A stretch of DNA of 64,000 nt from Rhodocollybia butyracea. Lineage: Eukaryota > Basidiomycota > Agaricomycetes > Agaricales > Omphalotaceae. The stretch spans positions 1 through 64,000 of the forward strand of contig JADNRY010000023.1 of assembly GCA_015501585.1 (NCBI GenBank), read 5' to 3'. The first letter of the stretch is position 1, and the number at the start of each line of letters is the position of its first letter. Under the pieces are notes generated by a model. The model was given only the letters and a program-made list of their open reading frames with translations, did no database searches and was not told the DNA's origin. Of this stretch, positions 58,801 through 64,000 are shown piece by piece. A program made the translations under genes and the position numbers.

Positions 58801-61800
58801 ATTGCCCAACGAGACATCAGCGGAAAGGGAAATATGATAAACTGCAGACCGTCCTCCGGATGAAACAGTCCCAGAGTTGATGTCCGTGTCCTCTCTCGCC
58901 CCAAAGTCATAGTCTCCGACGAATTTTATGTTTGACACTTGCAGCTTGATCAACTCGGAAAGCGTAAATGCATTAGGCGATCCAAAAGAAAAACTGGCCG
59001 TTGTACTCTGCCCGGAGTGCACACGCAGTTCCCCATTAAGCGTCCAGGTATCATGGCTCAAAAAACCAATCTGACAAGACCCAGATAGGCTGAAATCACT
59101 AGACTTCTCGTTGGAAATGTGGGCTGTGTATAAGACTGCAATCTTGTCGAACATAACAGAGGGGAAGATTTGGAGAGACTCGATAGATGCACCGAATGCA
59201 ATCGTGCGATTAGATTGATCGTCTTTACTGAAATATCCAAAAACGTCGACATTTGTGGAGGGTAAAGTGGAGTTTGCGACAACATTCAAGCTCCCCATGG
59301 CGGAATCGGCCTGCGGGGGGTGGAAGCTCAATGAGGCAAAGACGGCGAGACCCGCGGTTGTTTTCAGCGAGGAGTCGGCAGAGAAACCTTCGAGTGGAAT
59401 GACGGACGAGGTAGACGGAAGCAGGTGAGTTGCCTTCACATTATCCAAAGCGGCTTTGATCTCCACTAGTGTCTTTGCAACTGGCTCATAGAATGCAAGG
59501 ACAGAAGCGTTGATGATTGTCTATTAAACATTGTCATGAGATAGTGACAATGTTACACGCGTGAAAATCGTACCAGATTGTTGTCAACAGCTTGACCAAG
59601 GTCAACATCCGACGTCAAATCCTTGAAGCGAAAATTGTCCACCGCAACCGCAAGCATAAACGCCCAATGTGAGTCATTGGGGTTCACAGGTTGGATACCA
59701 CGGACAACAAGGACTGCGCTACCAGAACCACCTTGACCCCAGATTGCTTTTGCACCTATACCATAAACTTGGTCCTCCCCCAGCATACAGTTCACCGCAA
59801 GCTCTCGCATAGAGAAGTATGAATCTGAGGGCATAGACCCTTGCCAGAGTGAACTGGGTCCAGTCCCATCCCCTGTCAATGAATTGGTCAGGTCAGCGGC
59901 AGATACATCCGTGTCCGAAAGACTGAGGATTGAGCCAGCCAAGACAAGCTCTGATTTGCTTGGCTGTGAATCTAGCTTGAGACGCGAGAATTGGAAGCCA
60001 GCTGAGAGAATCCAATTATCAGAAAGTAAACCTTCCCAGTTGAGTCTCCAAGAGTTCTCTGTCCCACCGCTACTGGGGTCGACCTGTCCAACAATTGCCG
60101 GGATATTGGGAAATGGTCGCCTTGACCAGTTGATTGTTAACCTGTTGTTGGACACATTGAGCTGTTTAATGGACGATGTATCCCAAGCGATCTCCACCGC
60201 AAATGATGTCACGGACAGTGAATTTCCGACAAAAGTGGCGGTGAGTGAGAAAGAACCCAGTGAGATGCTAGCAAGGGTCTCTGAGCCTATGACTGGTATT
60301 GCTGTAATATCAATCGTTGGATCTATTTCTTTAACGAAAGCACCAAAAGTGAATGCATCGTCAAGATTGACAAACTCAAACTTTCCTGCTACATCCTTAG
60401 TGGGGAGAATAAGGAGAGTTCGGCAGCGATACTGATCGGCGAATAAGATAGTGGTCTCGATTTGAGCCCGCCAGGATGAGCCTGTATACGTCAGGTCAAG
60501 AACCGCCTTTTCTACTGTCAGCTTTGGTATGAGTTTCAGATTCGAGATGAGGGCTGATATGGAGAATAAGGCGATCACGGGCCCACCCGTTGGCGCTCGT
60601 TCTAGTTCCACAACCACATTAGTGATGGAAACAGCTGCTGTCAGTTGTTGGAGGAGTGGGATTGCAGTAGTGACAGTGCTCCAGGAGAAACCTCCAAGGG
60701 CTCTCAATATGTCATCAATTGTGGGAGCTGGAAGGGTACTCTCGGGGTCAATACGCATCCGTAATTTCGACCTCTGAGTGGGATCGCGGTTGTTGGATTT
60801 AATGGGCCAGTAGGACACATCAAGTAGAACATTCGCAGTTGATTTCACAAGTGGAATCGAAAACCCAATCTGTAAACCCACTGCCAGAGTTGCAGTCGAT
60901 TGAGGTTGCGTGATAATACCTGCGACAGTTACCGTAGAATCCTTTGACAAGTTAGTTGAATAGACATTCATCAAAACAACCGACACAAACCTTGGGCCAG
61001 AAATTTTCGGGTAGGATATCTTCCCAAGGATGCCAGTTTGAATCGGTTACTTGCGCGAATATATTTTTCAATGACACGACACTGGCTCCGGCACAAGGAA
61101 CCACAAAAGTAAAGCCAACAAGATCGGGCATACCAGACATAGCATCTGGTCCGTTGAACGGAAAAAGGAGTGTCGTCGGAGCTGTGAATCCAAGCTTGCC
61201 GAATACAGCCTCGAGTGATAACGATGACGGCGCTCCTGTAAAGGTTAACGAAACTTGGCCGGTAGTGTCTTTTGTGACCTCGAGAGAGATGCTCAAGCCG
61301 CTTTGACCGACACCAAGGAAAAGATCCATACAAAGTTTAATAACGTACGGTTCGCCAGTCCAACTGTTTGTCTCGACGAGATGCAAGAAAACACTTTTCA
61401 TCCCGAAATTCAATCCGCCGATGCTGACACTTTTCAATGCAGCTGGGACGACCGCGATTAGTTTGGCTTCCTGAACATCTGTTCCAATTGGGGTTGGTTC
61501 AAAGGTAACTGTAGTGCCATCCGAGTTCACAAGCCACGTCGGAAGTTCAATTTCTGATAGAATGGAGGATGGAATCAGAGAGAAGAACCCGAGAACCAGC
61601 TCGAAACCTGCAATTGAACCTGCAACTCCAGCTATGGAGATCTGATCGGGATTACCGTTGAAACCCACGGCTTGCAGATAGAGCGTTAACGGTGATGCAT
61701 TGGAGGACAAGCCAAAAGCGTGTTGTCTTGCAAGGCTTGCATTTGGCGGCTGGAACTGAGTTTCAAACTGTAATCTGGCTATGCCTGCGGGTGGGGGTTC

Positions 61801-64000
61801 CCGGGGCTGGAAATTGAGGTCTATGCGACCGGTGGTATCATCTCTCGTATAACAAAGAACGTCTTGTCCAATGGCAAGTTGATACCATTCGCCACGCTGC
61901 AAGAATATGATATCCGCTATGGTGAGGAGTGGAGAACCGGAAAGGCTCATAGAGTAAAGGCTCTTGTTGAGCGTACTATCCTTTTGCACCGGACTCGGAC
62001 CCGTACGACTGAGTTCTACAAGTGGAGGATTCTGTGATTGTGTGACAAGATCAAACCGAAGAGGATTATTGACTATAGTCAGCCAACCAAATGGAGTGGT
62101 GGGGGAAGTTGGGTCCAGGATTGATACAGCGAAGCTAGAACGCGTAAGCCATGTAGAGAATGGCGTGTTGTAGGCATTGACGCGGGAGAACTGGTTATGG
62201 AGCTCAAATCGAACCTCAGTTAGATCTGTTGCTTCATCAATACGGAACTCGGTGCAGCCAGGAACATCCGTTGTCGTATCGATAGGCACAGCGGCAACAT
62301 AATCTTCTTCAAGGTAGAAGAGTCTGACTCTGTCTCTCCATCGATCTCTAGTGACTGTAGGTTCCAAATATCCCAGATAATAGATAATTTCTTCTATATT
62401 CAGTGCCCAAGGATCAGTGACAAAGATTCGTCTTATAGAATTGTCGTTACGACTAAACGCTGCGGCCATGATGGCGGCAATCACTGTTGGATTAGGATGA
62501 TTGTGTTTTAGCCTGTTGGCAGAAATAACATAGTTCCGTGCACTAAAGTGAATAGCTGTAGTAAGCCAGACAATCATATCAAACGTGGACTTACTCAAAA
62601 CGTTCATAGAATTGTACAATCTTGGAAACCAGTTGCAAAAGTGTAAACGGGTCATAGTTAAGACTATTCATGGAATTATCCACTAGGGACCACGGCACAC
62701 CGTAAACATAGGGCCCATGCGCTCCAGCCGTCTGCTTGACCTGATTTACCAAAAACTTCCTTCCAGACGGTGAAGTAAGCTGTGAGACGTAGCCGGTTGG
62801 AAATGTTGGGTTTCCATCACGGATGGATTGCTCGATTGTACGGAAACGGTCCAGGAGAAGGTTCGTGAACGTGATCCAATCGCCCCAGTTCGCACCATTG
62901 AGTGCAAGGTTAAGGGGTGGATAACGAAAACTATACACCTCAAGGTAGCTCTGAAAAATTTCGAATGCCGAATCCATAGCAGGCCCAAAAGCAGGGGTAT
63001 CGACTTTTCCTGGATCCGAAACCGCTACCCAGTCCCACACACGGGAAAGATAAACACGGTCGCGAAACTGAGCAAGGACAGGATCAACTGGTCTGTTCAT
63101 TCTGTGAGCAAAGTCCTCGCTACCCAAATACCACGCCGAAAGGGCGAGGAAAAAGAATTCTACTTTTTCAGTCCCCCGATCATTAATGGAAAATCTATCG
63201 ACAGCATGACTGTTGCGCTGTGACCCATGATGAGGGACCTTGAAGATGGATAGGGTGGCCACTGGCTTCTGAGGGTCAGTTGAGATAGAACGAAGCTGCG
63301 CAAGAACGTGTTCTCCAGTTGTGTCGCCGGTGGTGACAATCGGCCAATTCATATCGCTTGGTGGTCGGTAAGATGTAATGATACTACGTAGATTCAGACT
63401 GTCATTCACTTCTCTCCATCTTCAACATTTTACTTGCGCACCTTGATATATTTGCCGCACTAGTATCCACGTTGACACTAAAAGTCGATTGAGTGCTAGA
63501 CTTGGCCACCATCTTGTACAACTGATGTCCGGGGGGAGTTCCATGTACGAGTCCTGGAACCGAAGGGACATTGTCCCATACTAGACGCTCGAACTCCTTG
63601 TCTTCTTCAAGCATGTTTTCGAAGATATCCCTCTGGTCGACTTTCGTCGTTCAAAAATAGGTCATTGAGGATGATGGGGCCTTTGAACAGAAGTGGCTTA
63701 TCCTTGCTAGGATCATCGGACGCTTTGGGCAGCCAGTCGGAGAGAAGTTGAATGATACCTTGTAGTAAGTCGTTACTACTTACATTGAAATTACAGCGAA
63801 ACAGAAAACCCACCATCCATATGATCTTGATGAGGATGAGTAACGACAATTCCATCGAGGAGATCGATTACTCGAAAGCCGAACTTGTGGTCCTGAGTTT
63901 CAGAGCAACAAAACCGAAGGAGAGCTTGCTTCAGGAATTGATAATATGAGTTGTTCTGGTTTCTTCGTTCCGCCTCGTCCGAAATGTCACTACCTGGCCG
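55816..64000 (-). CDS. Giant metallo-beta-lactamase-fold protein, copy B (5' end outside window)
   Basis: Minus-strand exons: beyond 64000-63814, 63758-63442, 63398-62595, 62542-60991, 60941-59574, 59520-58530, 58481-57989, 57938-57687, 57637-56487, 56426-55816; about 2,570 aa in the window. The MBL domain has its HxHxDH exon cut by the window end (seen in copy A as THPHQDHMDG), then VTTGDTTGE and KVPHHGSQRNS, as in ComEC-type metallohydrolases. A 1,700-residue beta-rich region of unknown fold follows, then an acidic Pro/Gly linker (PGPNQKPDQGKTTDKGG), a helical segment, a fibronectin-III-like segment (LEVSWSRLRSHETMVTAVTL) and a beta-rich C-terminus. No signal peptide or TM segment seen. One extra A in an A-run at about 63617 breaks the frame (CGAAAACATG versus CGAAACATG in copy A): a sequencing error or an early lesion. 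Function unknown beyond predicted metal-dependent hydrolase. Confidence 0.78.

Overview
The window looks like nuclear DNA of a filamentous basidiomycete, probably an Agaricomycete. Genes carry many short introns (about 47-60 nt, GTNNGT donors, CTRAC-like branch points). A fungal GH11 xylanase and a PIF/Harbinger element with convergent SANT/Myb and HARBI1-type genes are present, and nothing looks operon-like. The species cannot be named from sequence alone.

1-23.3 kb is a nested repeat island. A long unclassified, possibly LTR-like repeat (called R1 here) occurs in at least six full or partial copies in both orientations. Younger elements sit inside R1 copies: a complete PIF/Harbinger transposon (4528-8734, 55-bp TIRs, TTA duplication), a hAT-type MITE (9366-10032, 8-bp duplication) and a 294-bp TG...CA element carrying a tRNA-like sequence (12668-12961, 5-bp duplication). 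A second hAT-type MITE (10431-10863) lies in R1-related DNA. A MULE-like element, two TIR/fold-back MITEs, a 399-bp palindrome and minisatellites complete the island. The Harbinger element carries ten tandem hairpins with conserved tips and co-varying stems; this is the most unusual structure in the window.

23.5-26.8 kb is a short gene island with a secreted-type amidohydrolase/decarboxylase and a secreted GH11 xylanase, both multi-exon and apparently intact.

26.8-37.8 kb is mostly decayed sequence: a LINE-like 3' remnant, inverted and direct duplications, and a small unknown protein family (about 90 aa) with two intact genes in opposite orientation and one truncated relic. That relic is fused to a relic of the giant gene found 15 kb away.

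37.8-41.7 kb holds an unknown gene built from four tandem two-exon cassettes with all introns in phase 0. Its first cassette is split by a 2-kb TIR insertion.

42-64 kb is a tandem segmental duplication of a giant (about 2,600 aa) multi-exon gene on the minus strand, with an N-terminal metallo-beta-lactamase fold. Copy A (44.6-53.0 kb) has several frameshifts. Copy B (55.8 kb to the window end) is nearly intact, with one single-base shift in an A-run, and continues outside the window.
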